Notes: generated from the letters alone by a model not told the origin. Positions 24,590 through 33,849 are shown, counted from the stretch's first letter. The stretch is DNA of 64,000 nucleotides from VAYN01 sp964540905 (GCA_964540905.1 CAZIOS010000003.1:62001-126000); one strand, 5' to 3'. Program-made: numbers and translations.

Positions 24590-26566
24590 TCAACGGCCGG
24601 TGACGAATACGGGCCTCGAGCCGGCGGGCTCGTAGGGCCAGCCGTCGGTCACGGCGACGAAGGCGCGGAACTGGAAGCGGACGCCGCGGCTGTCGTCGTC
24701 GCTGAAGGCGTAGGGGTAGCGGAAGCGGCCATGGGCGCCGGTCTTGACGGTGCGGAATTCCCGCCAGTCGCCGCGGCGGAGGCGGAACTGCAGCTCGACC
24801 GGGATGCCGGCCCCCGCGCCCGCGACCCGACCGCTGAAGACGACCGGGGCGCCGCCGACCTTTGCCATCGTGGCGGAGGCGCGCATGCGCACGCCGCTGA
24901 GGATCTCGAGTCGCAGCGCCGGCGCTGTGGCACGGCCGAGGGTTCTGCTGCCGGCGAAGACGGCTTCGACCTCGCGGCTTGGGCCCGGGGCGAGGTGGGC
25001 GAGGAAGGTGCCGTCGGCAGCGGTCTCGACCGTGGTCGTCCGCCGCTCCGGCTTGGAGCCGGTGTCGAAGCTCTCCACCAGCTGCACCGGCAGCCCGCCG
25101 AGGGGCGATCCCGTGGCCGAGGTCAGCCGGCCCGAGACGGGCGCGCCGTGACCGAAGCGCGCCGATCTCGCCGTCCTGCGCTTGGCGCCGAACCAGGCCA
25201 CGATCGCGGTCGGCTTCTTTAGCGGGTTGGCCAGCACCATCCGGGTCCCGTTGGCGCGGCGCTCGCTGCCGGCGGAGTTGCCGGCGGTGTCGTAGCCGCT
25301 GGCCCTGAATTCATAGCTGCCGGGGGGATAGGCGTCGGAGTCCCAGCGGGCTACCAGCCGGCCGGCCGCGACAGTCGTCGCCAGCGGCAGGAACTGGCGC
25401 CCACTTCCGAGCGGCCGCACGGCGATCGAGCCGCGCCGCGGGTCCGGCCTCGAGAGCGGGTCGCTCACCGTCGCCTCGAGCCGCTCCGGTTCGGCTCCGT
25501 CCTGGGTGTCGAGGAAGGCGACGCGTGGCCCTTCTTCGTCGATGCGGACGGTCGCCGGCGGCGCGGTGCCGAGGTTGCCGGCGCCGTCGCGGGCTCGGGC
25601 CAGCACCTGGTGGACGCCGCTCCCTGCCACCAGCGCCGAGCTGGATGGCCCGGCGGCGCTCGACGGCCTAGCGCCATCTACCCCGATCTCGGTCAGCGGG
25701 CCGTTGAGACCCGCCGCCGCCATCCCGGAGGCGGAGTCGGTCGCCGTCGCCGTCAGCCGAACCGGCCCGTCGACCCAACCGCCCGGCAGGCCGCTCAGCG
25801 CGACCCGCGGCGGGGTTCTGTCGACGTGGATGCTGGCGGTGCCGACCTGCGCCGAGCGGATCCCGGCACCGGAGACGGCGACGACGTGGACGAAGCTCGT
25901 CCCCTCCGGCAGCACGCCGAGGCTGAGGCTGTCGTCGTCCATGCCCGCGGCCAGATCGGTCTCGTCTTCCTCGCAGCTGTCCGGCCCGGCGCAGGGAGAG
26001 CCGCCGGGGGCGCCGTCGACCGAGATCGCGTAGCCGCGAATGCCGGCGGCCGGCAGTGGTGCCGCGGGATGTTCGAGGCGCAGCAGTGGCGAAGCGTTGG
26101 CGCCAACCCAGCCGTTCGGCAGCAGCGGCCGGACCGCCGCCGGCGGGAGATAGTCGAATTGCAGAACGGTGCTGGTCGCGAGGCCGTAGCTATGCGCTGA
26201 GTCCTCGAGCCAGACTTCGGTTTCGTACCGGCCCGGAACGGGCGGGACCGAGATGATCGTGAATCCAACGCCGTTGGCGACCCCGGCTTCGCTCACCGCG
26301 ACTCTCCTGTCGGCAACGACGACGATGCCGTCCCTGGCGAGCCGGTAGTGGACGGCGGCGATCGGCGCGGTGACGTGCTCGCCGGGCGCCGGCTTCCAGG
26401 TCACGAGAAAGCTCTCGTTGCTATGCCAACCGGCCCCGCCCTCGACCCAGAGCTCCACCCGAGGCGGAGCCGAGGCCCGGGCGCCCGTGGCGGTGACAGC
26501 GCCGAGCCCGACGAGGATCGCCACAGATGCCAGGGCGCGGGCGAGGACCCGAACCGGGTCGCTCAA
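24590..26566 (-). CDS. Large secreted Ig-like-repeat protein, unknown
   Basis: 658 aa from a TTG (26566) that overlaps the stop of the sigma-factor gene (TTGA, 26563-26566). A signal peptide runs to about residue 31 (ending GARA). The rest is beta-rich: an N-terminal module, then successive Ig-like stretches with repeated phrases such as TPPRVALSGLPGGWV, DGAGN and DTAGN, typical of bacterial surface Ig domains. Near the C-terminus are fibronectin-like segments. Probably exported to the cell surface or medium. Coupling to a sigma factor suggests a sensor or stress-envelope role, which is inferred. Confidence 0.65.
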   Translation of the reverse strand: MSDPVRVLARALASVAILVGLGAVTATGARASAPPRVELWVEGGAGWHSNESFLVTWKPAPGEHVTAPIAAVHYRLARDGIVVVADRRVAVSEAGVANGVGFTIISVPPVPGRYETEVWLEDSAHSYGLATSTVLQFDYLPPAAVRPLLPNGWVGANASPLLRLEHPAAPLPAAGIRGYAISVDGAPGGSPCAGPDSCEEDETDLAAGMDDDSLSLGVLPEGTSFVHVVAVSGAGIRSAQVGTASIHVDRTPPRVALSGLPGGWVDGPVRLTATATDSASGMAAAGLNGPLTEIGVDGARPSSAAGPSSSALVAGSGVHQVLARARDGAGNLGTAPPATVRIDEEGPRVAFLDTQDGAEPERLEATVSDPLSRPDPRRGSIAVRPLGSGRQFLPLATTVAAGRLVARWDSDAYPPGSYEFRASGYDTAGNSAGSERRANGTRMVLANPLKKPTAIVAWFGAKRRTARSARFGHGAPVSGRLTSATGSPLGGLPVQLVESFDTGSKPERRTTTVETAADGTFLAHLAPGPSREVEAVFAGSRTLGRATAPALRLEILSGVRMRASATMAKVGGAPVVFSGRVAGAGAGIPVELQFRLRRGDWREFRTVKTGAHGRFRYPYAFSDDDSRGVRFQFRAFVAVTDGWPYEPAGSRPVFVTGR

Positions 26567-27858
26567 GGACCGAACTCCCCGGCGGCGCTGCCGCTCGACG
26601 ACCCTGCCGAGCCGGCCGGGCTCGAGCTTGCGGAGGGTGGCGCCGCGGTCTGTTCCGGCGCGTATTCGACCGCGCCGCTGGACGCCGTCGGTTCGGGGCT
26701 GGGCGCGACCGGAGCCGAGGGCGGAGCGGCGGCATGCTGGTCGTCCGGCTTCGCTTCCGGTTCGGCCGGCGCCGGTTCCGGCGCGTATTCGACCCCCGCA
26801 TCTGCCCTCCACTCAGCGGCGACGACCGGCTCGAGTCGACCTTCGATCGCCGGGGCCCTCGACTGTTCGTGCCCGATCCCCAGCGGTGCCGGGACCACCC
26901 CGGTCGCGACGCAGGCGGCGGCACCGCCGGCGCTGCCGATGCAGACCGCCGCCAGCTTCGCCAGCGCCGCCATCCCGATCCCGCGGCCGCCGCCGCCGGC
27001 GGCGACCTGGGTCAGCGCCGAGTCGGAGCAGGCGCCGCCGCCGTTGAAGCGCGACGCCAGTCCGGCCAGCCCCTCGTGGGCCCGGTCGAGCAGCGAGCGC
27101 GCGGCCGGCAGCGTCGGCGCCAGCGCCGCGGCCGCCGCTGGCGCCGCCCGGTAGGCCCGCAGGGTCGAGCGGCAGCCGGCGCAGGCGCGCAGGTGCTCGC
27201 GCAGGGTGGCCGCCTCCGCCTCGCTGGCCTCGCCGTCGCAGAAGGCGGAGAGCAGCGGCCGCAGCTCGGCGCAGCGCTGCCCGTCCTCGCTGCGGGCCAG
27301 CAGCCGGCGGAAGCGCTCCCTGCCCTCGGCCAGGCAGCGGTTGATCTTGGTCTGGCTGAAGCCGGTGATCTCGCCGATCTCGGCGTAGGAGTAGCCCTCC
27401 GCCAGCAGGGTCAGGGCGCGCAGCTCCTGGGGCTTCAGCGCCTGCAGCGCCTCGCGGCTGCGGGCGACGGCTTCGCGCCGCTCGGCTCGCTCGGGTGGGC
27501 CGTCGCCACGGGAGGGGATCGCCGCCACCCAGTCCTCGCGGCCTTGGCGCACCGCGGCGGCTGGGCCGGCGAGGGTGCGCTCGCGCTCGCGCCGCACCGC
27601 CAGCGCCTCGTGCTTGACCACGGTGTGGGTCCAGCGGATCAGTTCGCGCGGGTCCTCGGTCGGGGCCTTGGTGAGGAGGATCTCCAGGCCTCGCTGCAGG
27701 GCGTCTTCGGCGTCGTCGAGGCAGAGCGAGTAGCGCCCGGCGGTCCGCCGCAGCGCCGCCTCGTGCTGGATGAAGGTCTCCAGCGCCGCCCGTTTGCGGG
27801 CGCCGCCGATCGCCGGCGACGCCGCCGGCTCCCCCTGGCCATCGATTGGACTCAACAC
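26563..27858 (-). CDS. Sigma-70-family factor fused to anti-sigma-like zinc finger and membrane segment
   Basis: 431 aa from GTG 27858, with a GGGGGAG site upstream. Sigma region 2 spans ~25-95 and region 4 ~138-190 (EGYSYAEIGEITGFSQTKI is the helix-turn-helix). Then comes a zinc-finger anti-sigma signature H222-x3-C226-x2-C229 (EHLRACAGC), one hydrophobic segment at ~293-322, and a Pro/Glu/Ser-rich tail of ~100 residues. The sigma and its inhibitor-like domain therefore sit in one chain that is probably membrane-tethered. It is translationally coupled to the secreted protein downstream. Confidence 0.78.
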   Translation of the reverse strand: MLSPIDGQGEPAASPAIGGARKRAALETFIQHEAALRRTAGRYSLCLDDAEDALQRGLEILLTKAPTEDPRELIRWTHTVVKHEALAVRRERERTLAGPAAAVRQGREDWVAAIPSRGDGPPERAERREAVARSREALQALKPQELRALTLLAEGYSYAEIGEITGFSQTKINRCLAEGRERFRRLLARSEDGQRCAELRPLLSAFCDGEASEAEAATLREHLRACAGCRSTLRAYRAAPAAAAALAPTLPAARSLLDRAHEGLAGLASRFNGGGACSDSALTQVAAGGGGRGIGMAALAKLAAVCIGSAGGAAACVATGVVPAPLGIGHEQSRAPAIEGRLEPVVAAEWRADAGVEYAPEPAPAEPEAKPDDQHAAAPPSAPVAPSPEPTASSGAVEYAPEQTAAPPSASSSPAGSAGSSSGSAAGEFGP

Positions 27859-27912
27859 TCGGCTCCCCCCGCGCGCTTTAGCTTGCTGCACCAAACATGC
27901 CAGCGTGAGCTC

Positions 27913-27949
27913 TGGACGACTGCGGTCTCTCCCCCCTTTTGGACGACTG
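27913..27949. repeat. Direct repeat in sigma-gene upstream region
   Basis: TGGACGACTG occurs at 27913-27922 and again at 27940-27949, 27 bp apart, in the 167-bp gap between the sigma gene and the divergent sugar-nucleotide gene. It could be a binding site for an autoregulator; no function is shown. Confidence 0.4.
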
Positions 27950-28011
27950 TCGGGGCTCGATTTGCGGAAATTGCTCGCTGGACCCGCGCTGCCCCGGCCC
28001 CCGTCCACCGA

Positions 28012-28025
28012 TAGCATCGGTCGCG
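28012..28025 (+). promoter_or_regulatory. -10 box for leaderless UXS gene
   Basis: TAGCAT (28012-28017) lies 8 nt before ATG 28026, inside a small dyad ACCGAT-AGC-ATCGGT (28007-28021). Confidence 0.45.
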
Positions 28026-28973
<948 letters not shown>

Positions 28974-28984
28974 CACCGGAGCGG

Positions 28985-29917
28985 GTGGGCGAGAGCCGAA
29001 CGCTGCTGCTGGTCGGAGCCGGCGGCTTCGTCGGCAGCCACCTGGCCGCAGCCGCTGCGGCCGACCCCGGCTTCGACCTCGTCGCGGCCGGCAGGCGTCC
29101 CACCGCCGCCGGCACCCTCGCCTGCGACCTGCTCGACCCCGCTTCGATCACGGCCTGCCTCGAAACGGCGGCGCCGGACCTCGTCGTCAACGCCGCCGGC
29201 GCCGCCTCGGTGGGGAGGAGCTGGGAGCGCCCCGGAGAGACCTTCGCGGCGAATGCCACCGGCGTCCTCAACCTGCTCGAGGCGGTCGCCACCCAGGCGC
29301 CCTCGGCGCACGTCCTCTGCCTCTCCTCCGCCGACGTCTACGGTGCCCGCGCCTCCGCCGAGCTGCCGCTGGGAGAGGGGCTGCAGCCGCGGCCGATCAC
29401 GCCCTACGGGGCGGCGAAGGCGGCGATGGAGGAAATCTGCCAGGTGTCCCGTGGCCGCGGGCTGCGGATCGCGGTCGCCCGCATCTTCAACCTGATCGGC
29501 CCCGGCCAGTCCGCCGGGTTCGCGGTGCCGGGGTTCGCCCGCCGGATCGCCGCCGCCGAGCGGGGGAGGGAGGAGGCGGTCGAGCTCGCTCTCGGCAATC
29601 CCGGCGCGGTACGCGACTTCGTCGACGTGCGGGAGGGGGCGGAGGCGCTGCTGGAGCTCTCGCGCCGCGGCTCTGAGGGGACCTTCAACCTCTGCTCCGG
29701 GCGCGGCACGACGATCGCCGAGCTGGTCGCCGAGCTGGCCCGCCAGACCGGGGTCGAGGTCCGCGTTCGCGAGGATCCGGCCCTGTCGCGGCCCGCCGAC
29801 CCGCCGGCGCTGGTCGGCGACCCCGGCCGCCTGCGCGCGGAGACCGGCTTCGTCGCCTCGGTCCCGCTCTCCGCCAGCCTCGGCGATCTGCTCGGCGAGT
29901 GGCGGGGACGCCGCTGA
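28985..29917 (+). CDS. NAD-dependent epimerase/dehydratase (GDP-4-keto-6-deoxy-mannose reductase-like)
   Basis: 310 aa, GTG start. Extended SDR: VGAGGFVGSHL at the N-terminus, AAGAASVG, catalytic SSADVYG and YGAAKAAME, ARIFNLIGPGQ. The last segment resembles GDP-6-deoxy-lyxo-4-hexulose reductases (Rmd) and related 4-ketosugar reductases. It follows the UXS-like gene, so both likely feed one glycan pathway. The exact substrate cannot be read from the sequence. Confidence 0.75.
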   Translation: MGESRTLLLVGAGGFVGSHLAAAAAADPGFDLVAAGRRPTAAGTLACDLLDPASITACLETAAPDLVVNAAGAASVGRSWERPGETFAANATGVLNLLEAVATQAPSAHVLCLSSADVYGARASAELPLGEGLQPRPITPYGAAKAAMEEICQVSRGRGLRIAVARIFNLIGPGQSAGFAVPGFARRIAAAERGREEAVELALGNPGAVRDFVDVREGAEALLELSRRGSEGTFNLCSGRGTTIAELVAELARQTGVEVRVREDPALSRPADPPALVGDPGRLRAETGFVASVPLSASLGDLLGEWRGRR

Positions 29918-29952
29918 GCGACCGCGGAACCGTTGTCAATATCCTCCGCCCG

Positions 29953-31593
29953 ATGCCCAGCTCCGACGAGCCAGCCGCGGAGGCCCACCGCACGATCGCG
30001 CCCCTGGTCGGCCCCGACGACGAGCGCGTCTTCACCGACTCCGGGATCGAGATCGAGCGCCTCTACACCGAGGAGGACGTCGCGCCGGGGCTGGAGGAGC
30101 GCCTCGGCGCCCCCGGCGAGCCGCCCTTCACCCGCGGCATCCACGAGGGCATGTACCGCGACCGGCTCTGGACGATGCGCCAGTACGCAGGCTTCGCCTC
30201 GCCCGAGGACACCAACGAGCGTTACCGCTACCTGATCGAGCACGGCTCGACCGGGCTCTCGATGGCCTTCGACCTGCCGACCCAGCTCGGCCGCGACTCC
30301 GACGACCCGCTCTGCAACGGCGAGGTCGGCCGCACCGGGGTCCCGATCGACACGATCGAGGACATGCGGATCTGCTTCGACCGGATCCCGCTCGACGGCG
30401 TCTCGACCTCGATGACGATCAACGCCCCGGCGGCGGTCCTGCTGCTGCTCTACGAGCTGGTCGGCGAGGAGCAGGGCGTTCCCTCCGAGCAGCTGCGCGG
30501 CACCGTCCAGAACGACGTGCTGAAGGAGTACATGGCGCGCGGCAACTACATCTACCCGCCCGAGGCGACGATGCGCCTCACCACCGACGTCTTCGAGTAC
30601 TGCCACCAGAAGGTGCCGAAATGGAACACGATCTCGATCTCCGGCTACCACATCCGCGAGAAGGGATGCTCGGCCGTGCAGGAGGTCGCCTTCACCCTCT
30701 CCAACGCGATCGCCTACGTCGAGGCGGCGCTGGAACGGGGGCTGCAGATCGACGAGTTCGCGCCGCGGCTGGCCTTCTTCTTCAACGGCCACAACCAGGT
30801 CTTCCAGGAGATCGCCAAGTTCCGCGCGGTGCGGCGGATGTGGGCGAAGATCGTCAAGGAGCGCTTCGGGGCCGAGAACCCGAACTCGATGAAGATCCGC
30901 TTCCACACCCAGACCGGCGGCGTCACCCTGCAGGCCCAGCAGCCCGAGGTCAACATCATCCGCGTCGCCCTGCAGGGCTTCGCCGCCGTCTGCGGCGGCA
31001 CCCAGTCGCTGCACACCAACGGCTTCGACGAGGCGCTGGCGCTGCCGACCGAGCGCTCCGCCCGGATCGCCCTGCGCACCCAGCAGGTGCTCGCCTACGA
31101 GTCCGGCGCCGCCGACACCGTCGACCCCTTCGCCGGCTCCTACTTCGTCGAGTCGCTGACCGACGAGGTCGAAGCGCGCTCCTGGGAGCTGATGGAGAAG
31201 GTCGAAGAGCTGGGCGGCTCGGTCGAGGCGCTGGAGTTCATGCAGCGCGAGATCGAGGAGTCGGCGCTGAGCTACCACGAGCGCTACAAGTCGGGCCAGG
31301 ACATCATCGTCGGCGTGAACAAATTCGTCACCGACCAGGTCGACGACGTCGACATCCTCAGGGTCGATCCCGAGGCCGAGCAGCGCCAGCTCACCCGCCT
31401 CAAGGCTTTCAAGGAGGACCGCGACCAGGCCGCGGTCACGACCCGGCTGGAGTCGCTGCGCGACGTCGCCCGCGGCGACGGCAACCTCCTGCACCCGATC
31501 CGCGCCGCCCTCGCCGCCGACGCCTCGATCGGCGAGGTCTGCGGCGCCCTGCGCGATGTCTTCGGCGAATACAAGGGCGGCGCCTTCTTCTAG
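29953..31593 (+). CDS. Methylmalonyl-CoA mutase-type catalytic chain (no B12 domain)
   Basis: 546 aa from ATG 29953; TATCCT (29940-29945) is 7 nt upstream. It covers the whole TIM-barrel of acyl-CoA mutases: TMRQYAGFASPEDTNERY (the Tyr fits methylmalonyl-CoA rather than isobutyryl- or hydroxyisobutyryl-CoA mutases), GLSMAFDLPTQLG, KWNTISISGYHIREKG, and a conserved end at EYKGGAFF. The C-terminal cobalamin-binding domain with D-x-H-x-x-G is absent. Chains of this size work with a separate small B12 subunit, which is not in the window. The carboxylase chain at 34229 fits the same propionate/methylmalonyl branch. Confidence 0.88.
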   Translation: MPSSDEPAAEAHRTIAPLVGPDDERVFTDSGIEIERLYTEEDVAPGLEERLGAPGEPPFTRGIHEGMYRDRLWTMRQYAGFASPEDTNERYRYLIEHGSTGLSMAFDLPTQLGRDSDDPLCNGEVGRTGVPIDTIEDMRICFDRIPLDGVSTSMTINAPAAVLLLLYELVGEEQGVPSEQLRGTVQNDVLKEYMARGNYIYPPEATMRLTTDVFEYCHQKVPKWNTISISGYHIREKGCSAVQEVAFTLSNAIAYVEAALERGLQIDEFAPRLAFFFNGHNQVFQEIAKFRAVRRMWAKIVKERFGAENPNSMKIRFHTQTGGVTLQAQQPEVNIIRVALQGFAAVCGGTQSLHTNGFDEALALPTERSARIALRTQQVLAYESGAADTVDPFAGSYFVESLTDEVEARSWELMEKVEELGGSVEALEFMQREIEESALSYHERYKSGQDIIVGVNKFVTDQVDDVDILRVDPEAEQRQLTRLKAFKEDRDQAAVTTRLESLRDVARGDGNLLHPIRAALAADASIGEVCGALRDVFGEYKGGAFF

Positions 31594-31600
31594 ACCTTTC

Positions 31601-31643
31601 GAACGATGCCGACTTTCGCCCCAGCGGGCTGGGGTCAAAGTCG
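31601..31643. terminator. Imperfect hairpin between convergent genes
   Basis: CGACTTT-CG-CCCCAG (from 31610) pairs with CTGGGG-TC-AAAGTCG (to 31643) around CGGG, with one 2-nt internal mismatch. It lies between the mutase stop (31593) and the end of the minus-strand gene (31635) and may terminate both. Bases 31601-31634 recur, inverted and about 82% identical, at 32550-32583. Confidence 0.6.
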
Positions 31644-32555
31644 AAGGCGCCGGTGGAGCATCGTGGCGGCTGCGGCAAGAGCCCGACGTACGCTGCGCGG
31701 TTCGTAGCGGACCTCGTAGTGCGTGAAGCGGAGAGGGGCCATCCCAGCGAGTACGTGAGCGCGGTCGCGGCGGGCGTCGCGAGTCTGCGCGGAGGGGGTG
31801 CGGTGGAAACGACCCCCGTCGGTCTCGACCACAAGCCCGAGTTCAGGCCAGTAGAAGTCAACTTCGAACCCGTTGACCCACCGTTTCGAGAGTGGCCGCG
31901 GCAATCCGGCGCCAGCGGCGATCGGTCGGAAGCGGACCTCCAGTTCGGAGTCGGAGAGTCGGAACGTCAGCCTGTCGATCAGGGTGCGCAGAGGGCGCAC
32001 CCCGGGGATGCCGGCATAGCCGTCCAGCGCCGCGCGAAGAGCCCCGACGTGGATGACGTCGCGCTTGTCGGCATCGTTGACCGCCCGCTCGAGATCCGAC
32101 AGGCTGAGCTGGGTCGCCATGTCGACCATAGTCAGAGCCGGGCCGGTAATCGGGATCCAGTTACGCCTAGTGAGGTCCGCCTCCCGCAGCGTCGGTCGGC
32201 TGCGGACCAGTAGGCCGCGCCGTTGCAACTCGCAACGGCGCGCAACGCTCACCTCAATAGCGGCACCCTCGACCCCGACGATTCCCCAGAGGACCCCGGC
32301 GCTGCGATGGCTCAACGCCGCCCCCGGACCGCAGGCGAGCACCGCCGCCATCCAGCGCCGATCCGGCGTCAGCTGAGGCCACCCCACCGCGTAAACCCCG
32401 CGTCCAACCGGGTGCAGCCGGCCCCGCGCGACCCGGTGCTCGATCGAGCGCTTCCCAAACCCTAGCCCGAGCAACTGCCCCCGCGTCACCACCCCGTGCT
32501 GTTCCCCGGCCAGCTCCCAAGCCTGCCCACTCCGCGTATCCGGTCTTTTCCCCAT
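31635..32555 (-). CDS. AbiEi-type N-domain + DUF559 (Vsr-like) endonuclease-fold protein
   Basis: 306 aa from ATG 32555 (a longer start at 32663 is possible). The N-terminus (LAGEQHGVVTRGQLLGLG, RVARGRLHPVGRGVYAVG) is the winged-helix AbiEi antitoxin-like domain. The C-terminal ~110 residues are DUF559, related to Vsr/restriction nucleases, with VNGFEVDFYWPELGLVVETDGG (core D...E-x-D). Such genes are frequent and mobile in actinobacteria; their role is unproven. It has no adjacent AbiEii toxin. Imperfect inverted repeats flank it (31601-31634, 32550-32583). Confidence 0.75.
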   Translation of the reverse strand: MGKRPDTRSGQAWELAGEQHGVVTRGQLLGLGFGKRSIEHRVARGRLHPVGRGVYAVGWPQLTPDRRWMAAVLACGPGAALSHRSAGVLWGIVGVEGAAIEVSVARRCELQRRGLLVRSRPTLREADLTRRNWIPITGPALTMVDMATQLSLSDLERAVNDADKRDVIHVGALRAALDGYAGIPGVRPLRTLIDRLTFRLSDSELEVRFRPIAAGAGLPRPLSKRWVNGFEVDFYWPELGLVVETDGGRFHRTPSAQTRDARRDRAHVLAGMAPLRFTHYEVRYEPRSVRRALAAAATMLHRRLRL

Positions 32556-32583
32556 CCCACTGGGGCAAAGGTCGGCAGTGTTC
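32550..32583. repeat. Inverted partner of the 31601-31634 repeat
   Basis: Read on the minus strand, 28 of 34 bases match 31601-31634. The repeat contains CCCCA-N6-TGGGG and includes the probable start codon of the AbiEi/DUF559 gene at 32555. The two copies point toward each other around the gene. Confidence 0.6.
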
Positions 32584-32619
32584 TGAGTTCTTCCCCCGCG
32601 GCTGGAGTTCGCCGGCAGT

Positions 32620-32667
32620 TTGCGGGGGGAAGCGCACCTCATATTCTTGATAGAACCTGTCAAGAAT
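32620..32667 (+). promoter_or_regulatory. Promoter with overlapping dyad operator for the YeeE pair
   Basis: TTGCGG (32620-32625), a 16-nt spacer, and -10 TATTCT (32642-32647). A dyad ATTCTTGA-N9-TCAAGAAT (32643-32667, outer 8 bp perfect) overlaps the -10 and the first possible start codon. The position suits a repressor, for example an ArsR-type sulfur sensor as known for some YeeE/YedE operons; that identity is inference. Confidence 0.6.
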
Positions 32668-33148
32668 GATTAAGATCATGGGTGTGTTCGATCGGCAGCT
32701 TGCCTGGTACGTCGCCGGACCCGTCCTCGGCCTCTGCGTGATCGCCTGCCGCCTGCTCTTCAACGGGCGGCTGGGGGTGACCGGCGGCTTCTCGGAGGTC
32801 GTCGGGCAGCTCGGCCGGCGCAGCCTCAGCTTCGACTGGCGCGGCTGGTTCCTGATCGGGGTGGTGCTCGGCGGGACGCTGTTCATGGCGCTCGCCGGAG
32901 GGCGGCTGTTCGGCGGCTACGGCTGGCTGACCGAGAGCTTGCACGGCACCGCCGGCGATGCCGCGATCGCCGCCCTGCTGCTCGTCTCCGGGGTGCTGAT
33001 CGGTTACGGCGCCAAGCTCGCCGGTGGTTGCACCTCGGGCAACGGGCTCTCGGGCGTCTCGATGCTTTCGCCCGCCGCGTTGGCGGCGACGGCGACGTTC
33101 TTCGGCACCGCGATCGTCGTCAGCTTCCTGATCAAGGCGGTGGTCTAG
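32666..33148 (+). CDS. YeeE/YedE (TsuA-like) thiosulfate transporter, first half
   Basis: 160 aa; ATG 32666 overlaps the operator dyad, and ATG 32678 (MGVFDRQ) is a likely alternative. About four membrane helices and the family motif YGAKLAGGCTSGNGLSG, whose Cys is part of the thiosulfate-relay path in TsuA. Half the normal size. The other half begins at the base after this stop. Membrane uptake of thiosulfate or another sulfur species is the likely role. Confidence 0.85.
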   Translation: MIKIMGVFDRQLAWYVAGPVLGLCVIACRLLFNGRLGVTGGFSEVVGQLGRRSLSFDWRGWFLIGVVLGGTLFMALAGGRLFGGYGWLTESLHGTAGDAAIAALLLVSGVLIGYGAKLAGGCTSGNGLSGVSMLSPAALAATATFFGTAIVVSFLIKAVV

Positions 33149-33655
33149 GTGGCGGTGCGGATCGCTGCGGCGGCGATCGGGATCGTCTTCGGGGCCGTCC
33201 TCTGCTGGAGCGGGATGAGCGATCCCAACGTGATTCGCGAGGCGCTGCTGCTCGAACGCGCCTACCTCTTCCTCTTCTTCGGCTCGGCGGTGCTGGTCGC
33301 CACGTTCGGTACCGAGCTGCTGCGGCGCTACCGTCTCCGGGCAGTGCTCGGCGGCGCCCCGTTGGCCTGGTCGCGCCAGCGCCCGGCGCGGCGGCACATC
33401 GCCGGCAGCCTGCTGTTCGGGGTCGGCTGGGGAGTCGCAGACGCCTGTCCCGGGCCGATCGCCACCCAGATCGGCCAGGCCATTCCCTGGGCCGCCTTCA
33501 CGCTCGTCGGCCTGCTCGCCGGCGTCGTCCTCTTCCTGCGCACCGACGGGATCGGCGAGACCGAGCCAGCGGTCGACGCGGTCCCGAGGTCCCCATCGAC
33601 CCCCACCAGACGAAATGATGACCGGTCCCCGGCGGTGCCAGTCGCGGCTCGCTGA
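33149..33655 (+). CDS. YeeE/YedE transporter, second half (DUF6691-like)
   Basis: 168 aa, GTG start directly abutting the upstream stop. Four membrane helices; the motif GVGWGVADACPGPIATQIG carries the second conserved Cys of the family. The C-terminal ~30 residues are polar and variable. It should pair with the upstream half to make one transporter. A 9-bp perfect hairpin at 33746-33770 lies about 90 bp downstream. Confidence 0.85.
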   Translation: MAVRIAAAAIGIVFGAVLCWSGMSDPNVIREALLLERAYLFLFFGSAVLVATFGTELLRRYRLRAVLGGAPLAWSRQRPARRHIAGSLLFGVGWGVADACPGPIATQIGQAIPWAAFTLVGLLAGVVLFLRTDGIGETEPAVDAVPRSPSTPTRRNDDRSPAVPVAAR

Positions 33656-33745
33656 ATCGTCTGGCTGCCGGCTGCCGGTGGCACCCCGGCGCCTCGCGCC
33701 GGCTGAGGGTCGGCAGCCACGCGCCGCTCAACCCCGGCACCCCCG

Positions 33746-33770
33746 CCCTCGTCGCTTCCCACGACGAGGG
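33746..33770. terminator. Hairpin, 9-bp perfect stem
   Basis: CCCTCGTCG (33746-33754) pairs with CGACGAGGG (33762-33770), loop CTTCCCA. No U-tract follows. It may end the YeeE transcript. Confidence 0.5.
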
Positions 33771-33849
33771 CATCGCCGGCGCAATCAGGGCTCGCCCACC
33801 TCCCATAGTCCACATTGCAGAGATACACCTATCTCTCCTCCTGAGTCCC

